Made by a program: the position numbers and the translations under genes. Under the pieces are notes generated by a model. That model had not been told where the DNA came from and searched no databases. It worked only from the letters and a program-made list of their open reading frames with translations. Shown in pieces: positions 24,527 to 33,603 of a DNA stretch of 64,000 bases. Numbering within the stretch: position 1 is the stretch's first letter; each line of letters starts with the position of its first letter. The stretch spans positions 1 to 64,000 of the forward strand of contig NZ_JAFCWM010000027.1 in the NCBI RefSeq assembly GCF_049897565.1, in the 5' to 3' direction. Origin of the DNA: JAFCUW01 sp049897565. GTDB lineage: Bacteria; Pseudomonadota; Gammaproteobacteria; Burkholderiales; Burkholderiaceae_D.

Positions 24527-27175
24527 ATGAACGAGATGATGGCACGGCAACAGTACACCCGCACCGCGATCGCGGCCGCAGTAGCAGTGTTGATGATGGG
24601 AGGGCAGGCCCAGGCGCAGCAGAGCGCCGGCGCGCCAGCCGAACCGATGCAGGCGGTGGTCGTCACCGGCGTGCGCGCCGCGCTCGAACAGTCGCTGCGC
24701 CAGAAGCGCGATGCCGATGCGGTGGTCGACGTGGTCACGGCCGAAGACATCGGCAAGATGCCCGACAAGAACGTGGCCGACGCGATCCAGCGCCTGCCTG
24801 GCGTGAACACACAATCGTCCGCCGGCGGCGAAGGCGGCTTCGGCGAGAACGACCGCGTCAGCCTGCGCGGCACCAGCCCGAGCCTGCAGCAAACCCTGTT
24901 CAACGGCCACGCCATCAGTACCGGCGACTGGTTCGTCCTCAATCAATTCGGCGGCAGCGTCGGCCGCTCCAGCAGTTTTTCGCTGCTGCCGTCCGAGCTG
25001 GTCGGCTCGGTCGTGGTGCAGAAAAGCGCGACCGCCGACCTGGTCGAAGGGGGCGTCTCCGGCGCCATCAACGTGATCACGCGCCGTCCGCTCGACCTGC
25101 GCAAGTCGCTCACCGTCGAAGGCTCGGTGCAGGCCAATTACAACGACCTGTCGAAGAAGACCGAACCGCAACTGTCGGCGCTTTTCGCGTGGAAGAACCC
25201 GGCCAATACCGCCGGCGCGCTGTTCCAGGCGTTCTCCGAAAAAGCGTCGGTGCGGCGCGATGGCCAGGAAATCCTCGGCTACGCGCAGATCAGCGCCACC
25301 AGCGCAGCGGCCAAGGCCAATCCGGCGCTGGCCGGCGTCGCCGTACCGAGCTTTATCGGCGCCAGCCTGTTCGAACAGACCAAGAAGCGCACCGGCGGCG
25401 CCTTCGACCTCGAAGCGCGCCTGTCGCCAGACCTCGGCATCGACCTCAATGGCTTCTACTCGAAGCTCGAGGCGCCGCACCAGAACACCAACTGGCTGGC
25501 CGCACCGGCCAATTCGATCAACGGCGCCAACCAGATTCCAGCCAACGCCGTGGTGCGTAACAACACACTGGTGTCTGCCTCGTTCCCGGTCAATTCGGGC
25601 GAAGTCGATAACATTTATCGTCCCGGCGCCGGTGGCGAATCGTGGTACCTGGACCTGAACGGCAAGTTCCGCGCTACCTCCGAGCTGACCTTCACCGGCA
25701 AGATCGGCAAGACCTACGGCATCGGCTACGACCGCGATGACGTCTACTACCAGAACAACGTCAACGGCGGCATGACGTATGCGCTCAACGGCATGTCGCC
25801 CGCCTCGGTGAACTACCCGGGCGGCACCACAACGACGCCGGGATCGACGGCGTGGGCCGGCGGCGGCGAAGCACAATCGGTCGACAAGGAGAAGTACGGT
25901 CAGATCGACGGCGCCTGGCGCATGCGCGATTCGATGGTCGAGTCGATCAAGTTCGGCGCGCGCTTCACCGATCACCAACGCACCGCGGAGCACCCGCTCG
26001 AAACGCGTCCGGGACCGGTCGGCTTCAGCAATCCCGGTCCGGCCTGGAGCGGCCAGATGTACCCGTCCGACTTCGCCTCCAACCTGGGCGGCGGCCTGTC
26101 GTCGAACTACTTCAAGTATGACGGCGCGGCGCTTGGTGCATGGGGCGCGGTGCCAGGCAACCGCCTGCTCGACTTCACCGTGCGCCACAACTGGACCGAC
26201 GAATTCAAGGTCAAGGAAAAGACCTCGGCCGTCTACGGCATGGCCGATTTTTCCGGCGACGGCTGGCGCGGCAACGTCGGCGTGCGCGCCATCCAGACGC
26301 GCCAGACCACGGTCGTCAACCTGGCCGGCGGGCCGGCGCCGATTACCGGTTCGGCCTTCGGCGCCTACACGCCGACCACGTTCGAACGCACTTACCGCGA
26401 CTACCTGCCAAGCGCGAACCTGAAGTTCGACGTGCGTCCCGACCTGGTGGTGCGCACCGCGCTGGCCAAGACGATCTCGCGTCCCGACTACAGCGCGCTG
26501 GGCGGCTCGGTCTCGCTCAACGACGATGCCTTGAGCGGCAGCGGCGGCAACGTCAACCTCGATCCGGTCCGCTCGACCAACTTCGACCTGTCGGCCGAAT
26601 GGTACTTCGCACCGAAGGCGCTGCTGTCGGCCGGCCTGTTCTACATGGATCTGAACTCGATCGTCGCGCAGGGCACGTCGACCGGCACCTACTACAACAA
26701 CAAGCGCGGCGTGCAGACGGTCTACCAGATCACGTCGCCGTACAACACCAGCGGCAAGAACAAGGGCGTGGAGCTGAGCTACCAGCAGCCGATAGCGACC
26801 AACTTCGGCGTGCTGGCGAACTACACCTACGCCGACGGCAAGCTCGATGATGGCGGCGAACTGCTGAACTCTTCGAGAAACACCTACAACCTGACCGGTT
26901 ACTTCGAGAACGAGCGCTTTTCGGCGCGGCTGGCCTACAACTACCGCTCGGCCTACAAGGCCGGCGTGGACCGTGGCGCCAGCCAGCACGTCGATGCCAT
27001 GCCGTCGCTGGCCGCATCGCTCAACTTCAAGGTGACCGAGCAGCTGACCTTGACGTTCGATGCGCTCAACCTGACCAACGAGACGATCAAGATGTACGCC
27101 GAGAACAAGGACCGGCCGCGCGCGCTCTACTCGAACGGACGCACCTTCTACCTCGGCCTGCGCGCCAAGTTGTAG
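24527..27175 (+). CDS. TonB-dependent receptor (TIGR01782, carbohydrate type)
   Basis: 882 residues from ATG 24527. A signal peptide ends at AQAQQ. The plug starts with VVVTGVRAALEQSLRQKRD and contains EDIGKMPDKNVADAIQRLPG and VSLRGTSPSLQQTLFNG, features of the TIGR01782 (Caulobacter/Xanthomonas CUT-locus) group. The 22-strand barrel ends in an aromatic-rich YSNGRTFYLGLRAKL with a terminal Leu. It imports ligands across the outer membrane using TonB energy. Its position before a GH20 hexosaminidase and an AmpG-like permease points to chitooligosaccharides or N-acetylglucosamine-containing sugars, an inference from context. A strong terminator separates it from the next gene. Confidence 0.9.
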   Translation: MNEMMARQQYTRTAIAAAVAVLMMGGQAQAQQSAGAPAEPMQAVVVTGVRAALEQSLRQKRDADAVVDVVTAEDIGKMPDKNVADAIQRLPGVNTQSSAGGEGGFGENDRVSLRGTSPSLQQTLFNGHAISTGDWFVLNQFGGSVGRSSSFSLLPSELVGSVVVQKSATADLVEGGVSGAINVITRRPLDLRKSLTVEGSVQANYNDLSKKTEPQLSALFAWKNPANTAGALFQAFSEKASVRRDGQEILGYAQISATSAAAKANPALAGVAVPSFIGASLFEQTKKRTGGAFDLEARLSPDLGIDLNGFYSKLEAPHQNTNWLAAPANSINGANQIPANAVVRNNTLVSASFPVNSGEVDNIYRPGAGGESWYLDLNGKFRATSELTFTGKIGKTYGIGYDRDDVYYQNNVNGGMTYALNGMSPASVNYPGGTTTTPGSTAWAGGGEAQSVDKEKYGQIDGAWRMRDSMVESIKFGARFTDHQRTAEHPLETRPGPVGFSNPGPAWSGQMYPSDFASNLGGGLSSNYFKYDGAALGAWGAVPGNRLLDFTVRHNWTDEFKVKEKTSAVYGMADFSGDGWRGNVGVRAIQTRQTTVVNLAGGPAPITGSAFGAYTPTTFERTYRDYLPSANLKFDVRPDLVVRTALAKTISRPDYSALGGSVSLNDDALSGSGGNVNLDPVRSTNFDLSAEWYFAPKALLSAGLFYMDLNSIVAQGTSTGTYYNNKRGVQTVYQITSPYNTSGKNKGVELSYQQPIATNFGVLANYTYADGKLDDGGELLNSSRNTYNLTGYFENERFSARLAYNYRSAYKAGVDRGASQHVDAMPSLAASLNFKVTEQLTLTFDALNLTNETIKMYAENKDRPRALYSNGRTFYLGLRAKL

Positions 27176-27233
27176 GGCCGTCTGCGCGCGGCACGGCATG
27201 CCGCGCGCTCCGTCATGAATTCCAGTAGTGCTT

Positions 27234-27268
27234 GGGGCAAGGCTGAATGCGGCCTTGCCCATTTTTTT
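27234..27268 (+). terminator. terminator or attenuator between TonB receptor and hexosaminidase
   Basis: GGGCAAGGC (27235-27243) pairs with GCCTTGCCC (27252-27260), followed by seven T. A second hairpin upstream pairs GCGCGCGGCA (27184-27193) with TGCCGCGCGC (27199-27208). Together they should end most receptor transcripts or attenuate read-through. Confidence 0.85.
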
Positions 27269-27317
27269 GCAGGCGCGCCGCCAGAATCGATACTCCGGGC
27301 AGGCCGGAAGGAACACT

Positions 27318-29855
27318 ATGCCGATTACAGATCGACCTGACGCAGCATCGCAGGCCATCGCCGCGCCGATCGCCGTCAGATGGGAATGCGTCTCGAACAT
27401 GGCGGGCGAAAACGCGTTTTCCGCCCGCCTCACGTTGCACAACCGCGCAGCAGAACCGATTTCGCCCGGCTGGGCCATCTATTTCAACACCTGCCGCAAG
27501 GCCATCGGCGGCAGCGTCGCCGGCGGCTACGTCATCGACCATATCAACGGCGACCTGTTTCGCCTCACGCCCACCGACGCCGGTCTGGCCTGGCCGGCCG
27601 GCGCCACCGCCGTCATCGATTACCAGGCGCAGTTCTGGGCCATCAGCGTCACCGATGCGCCGCTCGGCTTTTACCTGGTGCCCGCCGGCGGGCGCGCGGT
27701 CGACCTGGGCGACCCGTCCATTGTGCCGTTCGCGAGGGCGGAACAGCTCCACCGCGGCGTGCACGACCGCGAGCCGGTGGCCGACGCCGCCGGCCGCTAT
27801 CGCGAGAACCTGTCGGCGCGCTTGCTCGCGCCCGAGCTGGTTGGGCGCATCACGCCGCGGCCGGTGCGCGCCGAATTCAGCACTGAAGCATGCACGCTGA
27901 CGCGCCGCACCTCGATCGTTTTCTCCGACGGCCTGGCGAGCGAGGCCGCGCTGCTGCGCGCCATGCTCGACCAGCTGCCGGAGCAGGGCGCCGGCGGCGT
28001 CGCCCACATCGTCCTGGATATCGGTGCGGTCGACGTCGCGCGCGGCGCAGCCTCGCCGCCCAGCGAGGCTTACCAGCTCGATATCGCCGCCAGCGCCATC
28101 TGCATTCGCGGCGCCGGCTCGCACGGCGTGTTCAACGGCATCCAGAGCCTGCGCCAGCTGCTGGCCGACGGCAGCGGCGCGTTGCCGGAAGGCCGAGTGG
28201 CCGACGCGCCGCGCTTTGGCTACCGCGGCATGATGCTCGACGTCGCCCGCCATTTCGCCAGCAAGGAGACCGTCATGCGGCTGCTCGACTGCATGGCGCT
28301 GTACAAGCTCAATCGCTTTCACTTTCACCTGACCGATGACGAAGGCTGGCGCTTTGCCGTCGCCGCGCTGCCGGAGCTGACCGACATCGGCGCCCGGCGC
28401 GGCATCGCCGCCGACGGGCGCGCCTGCCTGCCGCCGTCGTTCGGCTCGGGCGCAAACGTCGAGCGCTCGTCCGGCACGGGCCACTACAGCGCCGCCGACT
28501 TCATCACCATTTTGCGCCATGCGCATGAGCGCCACATCGAAGTGATCCCGGAATTTAACCTGCCGGGCCACGCCCGCGCCGCCGTGGTGGCAATGCGCGC
28601 GCGCCATGACCGCCTGCGCGCGCTCGGCGACATCGATGGCGCCGAGCGCTTCCTCCTTGACGACGCCGCCGACGAGTCGCGCTACGAGTCGGTCCAGCTG
28701 TGGCACGACAACGTCATCTGCCTCGCGCTGCCGTCGGTCGACCGTTTCGTCGACACGGTCGTCGCCGAACTGGTTGCGCTGTTCCGCGCGGCCGGCACGC
28801 CGCTGCGCATGATCCACATGGGCGGCGATGAAGTGCCGGCCGGCGCCTGGCTTGGCTCGCCGCGCTGCCGCGCGCTGATGGCCGAACGAGGCTGGACCAG
28901 CATCGACAGCCTGCGCGCCGATTTCGTCGGCCGCTGCCGCGACATCCTCGCGCGTCATGGCCTGTTGTTCGCCGGCTGGGAAGAGACGGCGCTGGAGCAC
29001 CGGCGGGTGGACGGGCACGAACGCCTGCTGCCCAATCCGCGCTTTGCCGCCATCGGTTTTCACGCCTATGCCTGGAACAACGCCTGGGGCTGGGGCCAGG
29101 AGGATTGCGCCTACCGGCTGGCCAACGCCGGCTACGACGTGGTGCTGTCCAATTGCGCGAACCTGTATTTCGACCTCGCCAGCGCCAAGGATCCGGAGGA
29201 ACCGGGCTACTACTGGGCCGGCTTCGTCAGCGCGCGCGACGCCTTCACCTTCTGTCCGCTCGATGTCGGCGCCACCGCGCGCACCGAGCCGATGGGCAAG
29301 GCGGTGTCGGCGCAGACGCTGGCCGGCATGACGCGGCTCGATGCGGCCGGCAGGTCGCACATCGCCGGCATCCAGGGACAGCTGTGGGGCGAGAACACCC
29401 GTTCGGCCGAGCGCATCGAGTACCTGGCCGCGCCGCGGCTGATCGCGCTGGCCGAACGCGCCTGGGCAAGCGACCCGGGATGGGAATCGATCGACGATCC
29501 GCGCCGGCGCGCGCAGCAGGTCGAACGGGAGTGGAACGAATTCGCCAACCGCCTTGGCCAGCGCGACCTGGCGCGGTTAGACGCCGCGCCGCTGGCCTAC
29601 GGCTACCGGCTGCCGGCGCCCGGCGCCGTCATCGCCGACGCCGCATTCGCCGCCAATGTCGCCCTGCCCGGGTTGGCGCTGCATTACACTGTGGACGGCA
29701 GCGAGCCGACCGCGCGCAGCATGCGCTACGAGCAGCCGGTGCCGCACGCCGCCGCCGGCGGCGCCTTTCGCATCGCCACCTTCGATACGCGCGGCCGCAA
29801 GAGCCGCACCGTCACCCTAACCTCGGAGGCCGCCGCCGATGACCTTGACGACTAA
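27318..29855 (+). CDS. beta-N-acetylhexosaminidase, GH20
   Basis: 845 residues from ATG 27318, with GGAAGGAAC upstream. Domain order: N-terminal chitobiase CHB_HEX carbohydrate-binding domain (about 15-175), GH20b (about 185-310), the GH20 TIM barrel (about 315-680) and a C-terminal chitobiase Fn3-like domain (about 770-840). The catalytic Asp-Glu pair is in MIHMGGDEVPAGAW, and the barrel starts with GYRGMMLDVARHFASKETV. It releases terminal N-acetylglucosamine from chitooligosaccharides. No signal peptide is seen, which fits a cytoplasmic or atypically exported enzyme. Overlaps the permease gene by 17 bases, so the pair is translationally coupled. Confidence 0.9.
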   Translation: MPITDRPDAASQAIAAPIAVRWECVSNMAGENAFSARLTLHNRAAEPISPGWAIYFNTCRKAIGGSVAGGYVIDHINGDLFRLTPTDAGLAWPAGATAVIDYQAQFWAISVTDAPLGFYLVPAGGRAVDLGDPSIVPFARAEQLHRGVHDREPVADAAGRYRENLSARLLAPELVGRITPRPVRAEFSTEACTLTRRTSIVFSDGLASEAALLRAMLDQLPEQGAGGVAHIVLDIGAVDVARGAASPPSEAYQLDIAASAICIRGAGSHGVFNGIQSLRQLLADGSGALPEGRVADAPRFGYRGMMLDVARHFASKETVMRLLDCMALYKLNRFHFHLTDDEGWRFAVAALPELTDIGARRGIAADGRACLPPSFGSGANVERSSGTGHYSAADFITILRHAHERHIEVIPEFNLPGHARAAVVAMRARHDRLRALGDIDGAERFLLDDAADESRYESVQLWHDNVICLALPSVDRFVDTVVAELVALFRAAGTPLRMIHMGGDEVPAGAWLGSPRCRALMAERGWTSIDSLRADFVGRCRDILARHGLLFAGWEETALEHRRVDGHERLLPNPRFAAIGFHAYAWNNAWGWGQEDCAYRLANAGYDVVLSNCANLYFDLASAKDPEEPGYYWAGFVSARDAFTFCPLDVGATARTEPMGKAVSAQTLAGMTRLDAAGRSHIAGIQGQLWGENTRSAERIEYLAAPRLIALAERAWASDPGWESIDDPRRRAQQVEREWNEFANRLGQRDLARLDAAPLAYGYRLPAPGAVIADAAFAANVALPGLALHYTVDGSEPTARSMRYEQPVPHAAAGGAFRIATFDTRGRKSRTVTLTSEAAADDLDD

Positions 29856-31140
29856 CCCGCCCGCCGCCGCCGTATCGCTGCCGGCCGCACGCCATCCGCT
29901 GGCGTGGGTGCCGACCTTGTACCTGGCGCAGGGCCTGCCGTTCTACGCCGTCGCGCTGGTCGCCGGCTTGATGTTCAAGAGCATGGGCGTGCCGAACGAG
30001 CAGATCGCGCGCTGGACCGGCTTGCTCGGCCTGGCGTGGGTGTTCAAGGCGCTGTGGAGTCCCTTCCTCGAACTGGCGCGCAGCAAGAAGCGCGTCGTGG
30101 TGGCATTCCAGATGGTCGGCGGCGCCGCGCTCGCCGGCGTCGCGCTGGCGCTGCAACTGCCGGCCTGGTTCGCCGTCGGCATCGCGTTTTTCGCCGTCGT
30201 GGCGCTGGCCTCGGCCACCCACGACATCGCCGCCGACGGCTTGTACATCGCCAGCCTGACGGCGCGCCAGCAGGCTGCCTACGCCGGCTGGCAGGGGGCG
30301 TTCTTCAACGCCGCCAAATTCATCTCGCTCGGCGGCCTGGTGATCCTCGCCGGCTACCTGGAAATGCGCATCGGCGTGGCGCCGGCGTGGTCGGTGATCT
30401 TCGGCCTGTTGGGCGCGGCGCTGGCCGCGCTGGGGCTTTACCACCTGTGGGCATTGCCGGCCACCGGCGAGCGCGCCAGCAGCATCAGCACAGCGCGCGG
30501 CGTGGCCGCCACGCTGGCTGACGTGATGCGGACGTTTTTCGCCAAGCCCGGCATCTGGGTGGCGATCCTGTTCATCATCCTGTTTCGCGCGGCCGAAGGG
30601 CAGATCCAGACGATCGGGCCGCTGTTCCTGCGCGACGCCAGGGACGTCGGCGGCCTGGGCCTGTCGACCGCCGAGGTGGGCGCCGTGTACGGCACCGCCG
30701 GCACCATCGCTTTTTTGGCCGGCAGCATCGGCGGCGGCTACTTCACTTCCGCGCTCAGCCTGCGCCGCGCGATGCCGTGGCTGATCCTGGCGATGAACCT
30801 GCCGAACCTGGTGTTCTATTATCTGAGCGTGGCGCAGCCGTCATCGCTGGGCGTCATCGCGCTGGCGCTCGGCGTCGAGATGTTCGGTTACGGGTTCGGC
30901 TTCGTCGGCGTGATTTTGTTCATCATGCAGGTCGTCGCCAGCGGGCGCTATCAGACGGCGCACTATGCGCTCGGCACCGGCTTCATGCAGCTCGGCTTTG
31001 TGCTGTTCAAGGTTGTCAGCGGCGACATCCAGCAAGCGCTCGGCTACCAGCATTTTTTCCTGTGGGTGATCGCCGCGGCGGTGCCGGTGCTGTTGCTGTC
31101 GCGCTTCATGCGCCTCGAGGCCGAACCTAACGCCGCTTGA
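29839..31140 (+). CDS. AmpG-like MFS permease
   Basis: 433 residues and about 12 membrane helices. It begins with a polar stretch and HPLAWVPTLYLAQGLPFYAV, the AmpG-type first helix, with DIAADGLY in helix 4 to 5 and FGYGFGFVGVILFIMQVV late in the protein. AmpG permeases move GlcNAc-anhydro-muropeptides inward by proton symport; relatives in chitin loci carry GlcNAc or chitobiose. The 17-base overlap with the hexosaminidase gene argues for the second role: import of the sugar through the inner membrane. The 3' end overlaps the stop of the convergent AraC-type gene by 14 bases. Confidence 0.85.
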   Translation: MTLTTNPPAAAVSLPAARHPLAWVPTLYLAQGLPFYAVALVAGLMFKSMGVPNEQIARWTGLLGLAWVFKALWSPFLELARSKKRVVVAFQMVGGAALAGVALALQLPAWFAVGIAFFAVVALASATHDIAADGLYIASLTARQQAAYAGWQGAFFNAAKFISLGGLVILAGYLEMRIGVAPAWSVIFGLLGAALAALGLYHLWALPATGERASSISTARGVAATLADVMRTFFAKPGIWVAILFIILFRAAEGQIQTIGPLFLRDARDVGGLGLSTAEVGAVYGTAGTIAFLAGSIGGGYFTSALSLRRAMPWLILAMNLPNLVFYYLSVAQPSSLGVIALALGVEMFGYGFGFVGVILFIMQVVASGRYQTAHYALGTGFMQLGFVLFKVVSGDIQQALGYQHFFLWVIAAAVPVLLLSRFMRLEAEPNAA

Positions 31141-32092
31141 CCGGCAGCGCCAGCCAGCCTTGCCACTGGCCGGCGGCGTCGCGCTGCACGGCCTGGATGT
31201 GCGGGCGCGTGCTGTCGAGGCGCCAGACGGTCTGCTTGTCGAGCCAGTCCTCGTACATCGAGCGAAAGCGCGGCCACTCGGCGTGGAAGTCGAGGGTGGC
31301 ATAGTCGCCGGCCGGCAGCACCCGCATGCCCAGGTTCGGGTCGGCCACCTCGACGCCGGTCACGCCGAAGTCGTAGCAGTATTCGCGCTCGCCGGTAAAG
31401 CCCGGGTCTTCGTCGAACACTCCGTAGAACGGCGTGCCGCAGGGGGCGCCGTCGATGCTCTCGCGGTCGCCGATAAAACCATTGCAGGCGATCGACAGCG
31501 CGGCGCCGGACTGGCCGAAGAAGCGCTGGTAGCGCAACGTCACCGCCGGCAGCGAGCGCACCGCGATGCGCCGGGCGATGCTGCCCGGTTCGGGCGCGAT
31601 GTACGGCGCCAGGATGACGTCAAGCTTGTCCGGCTCGGCGACGAAAAAACTGACGTCGCTCTCGCGCCCGACCTGCTGGTCCATGTAGGCGCGCCAGCCG
31701 CCGTCGCGCCAGGCCTTGGCCGACATCGCGAACTGCTGCTTGAATGCCTTGGCGAACGCCGCGTTCGACGGGAAGCCGCAATCCTGGGCGATGCGCACGA
31801 CCGCCACATCGGGCTCATGGCGCAGCAGGTGCGCGGCGCGCCGCAGGCGCCGTTTGCGCTGGTAGTCGACGGCGGAAAACCCGGTCAGCTCGCGGAAGAT
31901 GCGGTCGAAGTGGAACGACGAGTAGCTGGCCGATGCGGCCAGGCTTTCAAGGGCAAGCGGGTCGCCCACCGAGTCGAGCATCAGGTCCATCACCTCGCAC
32001 AGGCGCGAGACGCGGGAAGTCGCTTTCACCGGCTGCTTGGCCGCGGCGGCGACGGCCGTGCCGTCAATGTCTGGTGAAAGCGAATGCCGCAT
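31127..32092 (-). CDS. AraC-family regulator with GyrI-like effector domain
   Basis: 321 residues from ATG 32092; a TTG 30 bases upstream is an alternative start. The N-terminal half is an AraC DNA-binding domain (LESLAASASYSSFHFDRIFREL; VVRIAQDCGFPSNAAFAKAFKQQF), and the C-terminal 160 residues are a GyrI-like/BmrR effector-binding domain (SFFVAEPDKLDVILAPY...RSLPAVTLRYQRFFGQ...RVLPAGDYATLDFHAEW). This Rob/SoxS-like layout usually responds to small hydrophobic ligands or redox stress. Targets are unknown; it lies convergent to the permease gene and is not clearly its regulator. Confidence 0.85.
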   Translation of the reverse strand: MRHSLSPDIDGTAVAAAAKQPVKATSRVSRLCEVMDLMLDSVGDPLALESLAASASYSSFHFDRIFRELTGFSAVDYQRKRRLRRAAHLLRHEPDVAVVRIAQDCGFPSNAAFAKAFKQQFAMSAKAWRDGGWRAYMDQQVGRESDVSFFVAEPDKLDVILAPYIAPEPGSIARRIAVRSLPAVTLRYQRFFGQSGAALSIACNGFIGDRESIDGAPCGTPFYGVFDEDPGFTGEREYCYDFGVTGVEVADPNLGMRVLPAGDYATLDFHAEWPRFRSMYEDWLDKQTVWRLDSTRPHIQAVQRDAAGQWQGWLALPVKRR

Positions 32093-32286
32093 CGAAAACA
32101 GTCCGTATAGAAGTTCAGGCAATTATGGCGCAATTAAACTGCATTGGTGAAATAACTCAGGCCAGAAGACATTGTTGGAAACCAGCAACGATGAGGATGG
32201 CTTCAATGCGTGAGCGACCTGATGCGGCGGTAAGGTCGAGACTCCGATTGAACTGGGAATGAACCGAGATTCGTCTCGATGGGGTA

Positions 32287-32347
32287 TTGTGCGCGTGGTT
32301 GCCTGGTCTATAATCGTGATTCCACGGTTCAAATTCGGTTCAACAGC
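32287..32347 (+). promoter_or_regulatory. promoter and 11-bp direct-repeat operator of the MerR gene
   Basis: TTGTGC (32287) and TATAAT (32309) are spaced 16 bp. Exactly 11 bases after the -10 box begin two direct repeats, GGTTCAAATTC (32326-32336) and GGTTCAACAGC (32337-32347), which run up to the ATG. The same boxes occur near the fasciclin gene, so autoregulation by the MerR protein is likely. Confidence 0.65.
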
Positions 32348-33322
32348 ATGATTCAACACACTCCCGAGGCCCCTGATGGCCAGTTGGCGCAATACCGCAG
32401 CGGCGTCGCCGCCAGGCTGGCCGGATTGCCAGTGGAAACGCTGCGGGTGTGGGAGCGCCGCTATGGCATCTCCGACACCGGCCGCAGCGCCCACGGGCAG
32501 CGTCTGTATTCCGATGCGCAGGTGCGCCGGCTGCGGCTGATGAAACAGCTGGTCGACCAGGGCCATCCGATCGGCGCGCTGGCGCAGTTGACGGTCGAGC
32601 AGTTGGGCGCCCTGGCGGTGGTGCCGGCGCCGCGTGCGCAGTCGATGCCGCTGCGGGTGGCGCTGGTAGGGCCGGCGCTGGCCGCGCGGCTGGCCGGCGG
32701 CGGGCGCGACATGCTCGCGCTCGACATCGTCGGCCACTGCCGCGAGATTCACAGCGCGCTGCCGGCATTGTCGGGCATCGGCGCCGAAGTGCTGCTGATC
32801 GAAATATCGGAACTGGACGACAGCGTGGTGCCGGCCATTGCCGCGTTGCGCGAACAGCTCGGCGTGGCCGCCGTTGTGCTGTACCGTTTTTGCGCCAGCG
32901 CGACCATCCGGCAGCTGCGGGCCCACGGCTGCCTGGTGGCGCGCGCGCCCACCGATGTCGCCGAAATCGTGCTGCTGTGCCAGGCGGCGCTGGCTGCCTT
33001 GCCGTCGCCGTCGGCGCCACTGCAGGCCGTGCGCACGCAACTCGGCGCGCCGCCGCCGCCGCGCTTCGACGAGCAGGCGCTGGCGCTGCTGTCTACCGCC
33101 AAGAACAGCGTCGAATGCGAATGCCCGCGCCATCTCACCGAAATCCTGCTGATGCTGGGCAGTTTTGAGCGCTACAGCCAGCAATGCGCATCGCGCAACG
33201 CTGACGACGCGCTGCTGCACGAACAGCTCAACCATGCCGCCGGCGCCGCCCGCGTGCTGATCGAATCGGCGCTCGAACGGCTGGCGCGCGCCGAGGGCCT
33301 GCCTTTGCCGGCCGGGATGTGA
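32348..33322 (+). CDS. MerR-type regulator, CarH/LitR-like layout without visible B12 motifs
   Basis: 324 residues. Residues 14-85 are a MerR HTH (YRSGVAARLAGLPVETLRVWERRYG). A Rossmann-like segment follows (VALVGPALAARLAGG...EVLLIEISELDD...AAVVLYRFCASATIRQLR), the position of the cobalamin-binding domain in CarH, but I find no E/D-x-H-x-x-G motif and no W-x9-E-H motif. After it comes a C-terminal helical part with CECPRHLTEILLMLGSFERY, SQQC and DDALLHEQLNH, whose Cys, His and Glu could bind metal. It heads an operon with a TIGR02450 protein and an FAD oxidase and is preceded by 11-bp repeats. Likely a light- or oxidant-responsive repressor; sensor type unknown. Confidence 0.75.
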   Translation: MIQHTPEAPDGQLAQYRSGVAARLAGLPVETLRVWERRYGISDTGRSAHGQRLYSDAQVRRLRLMKQLVDQGHPIGALAQLTVEQLGALAVVPAPRAQSMPLRVALVGPALAARLAGGGRDMLALDIVGHCREIHSALPALSGIGAEVLLIEISELDDSVVPAIAALREQLGVAAVVLYRFCASATIRQLRAHGCLVARAPTDVAEIVLLCQAALAALPSPSAPLQAVRTQLGAPPPPRFDEQALALLSTAKNSVECECPRHLTEILLMLGSFERYSQQCASRNADDALLHEQLNHAAGAARVLIESALERLARAEGLPLPAGM

Positions 33323-33329
33323 GGGCGCC

Positions 33330-33569
33330 ATGAGCGCGGACGGACAACCGCACCGGCTGCAGGCGGCCAGGCTGCTGCGCAGTAAATGGACCGCGGCCGT
33401 TCCGCTCAACAAGGAAAAGCACTTCATCGTCACCGCCTTGATCGCGCCGGAAGCGCCCGGCACGCACGTCGATGCGGTCATGCTGGAGGCGGTGCTGACA
33501 GGGCGCTGCTTGACCTTGCGCTGGCGCGAACTGCGCGACCCGGCGCAATGGCTGCAGGGCTGGCGCTGA
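33330..33569 (+). CDS. TIGR02450 Trp-rich small protein
   Basis: 79 residues, starting 7 bases after the MerR stop. The motif AARLLRSKWTAAVPLNKEKHFIVTALI and the ending LRDPAQWLQGW identify the TIGR02450 family, small proteins of unknown function with conserved Trp residues that are found in proteobacteria next to photolyase or light-stress genes. Position between the regulator and the FAD oxidase fits a single operon. Function is not known. Confidence 0.8.
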   Translation: MSADGQPHRLQAARLLRSKWTAAVPLNKEKHFIVTALIAPEAPGTHVDAVMLEAVLTGRCLTLRWRELRDPAQWLQGWR

Positions 33570-33603
33570 GCGGCGCGATATCAACACAACAGGAAAACGC
33601 AGT

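Noticed and set aside
24269..29360. Minus-strand frames of 1069 and 715 codons opposite the TonB receptor and hexosaminidase genes
   Set aside because: Antisense shadows; no recognisable domains, no ribosome binding sites, while the plus strand encodes complete families.
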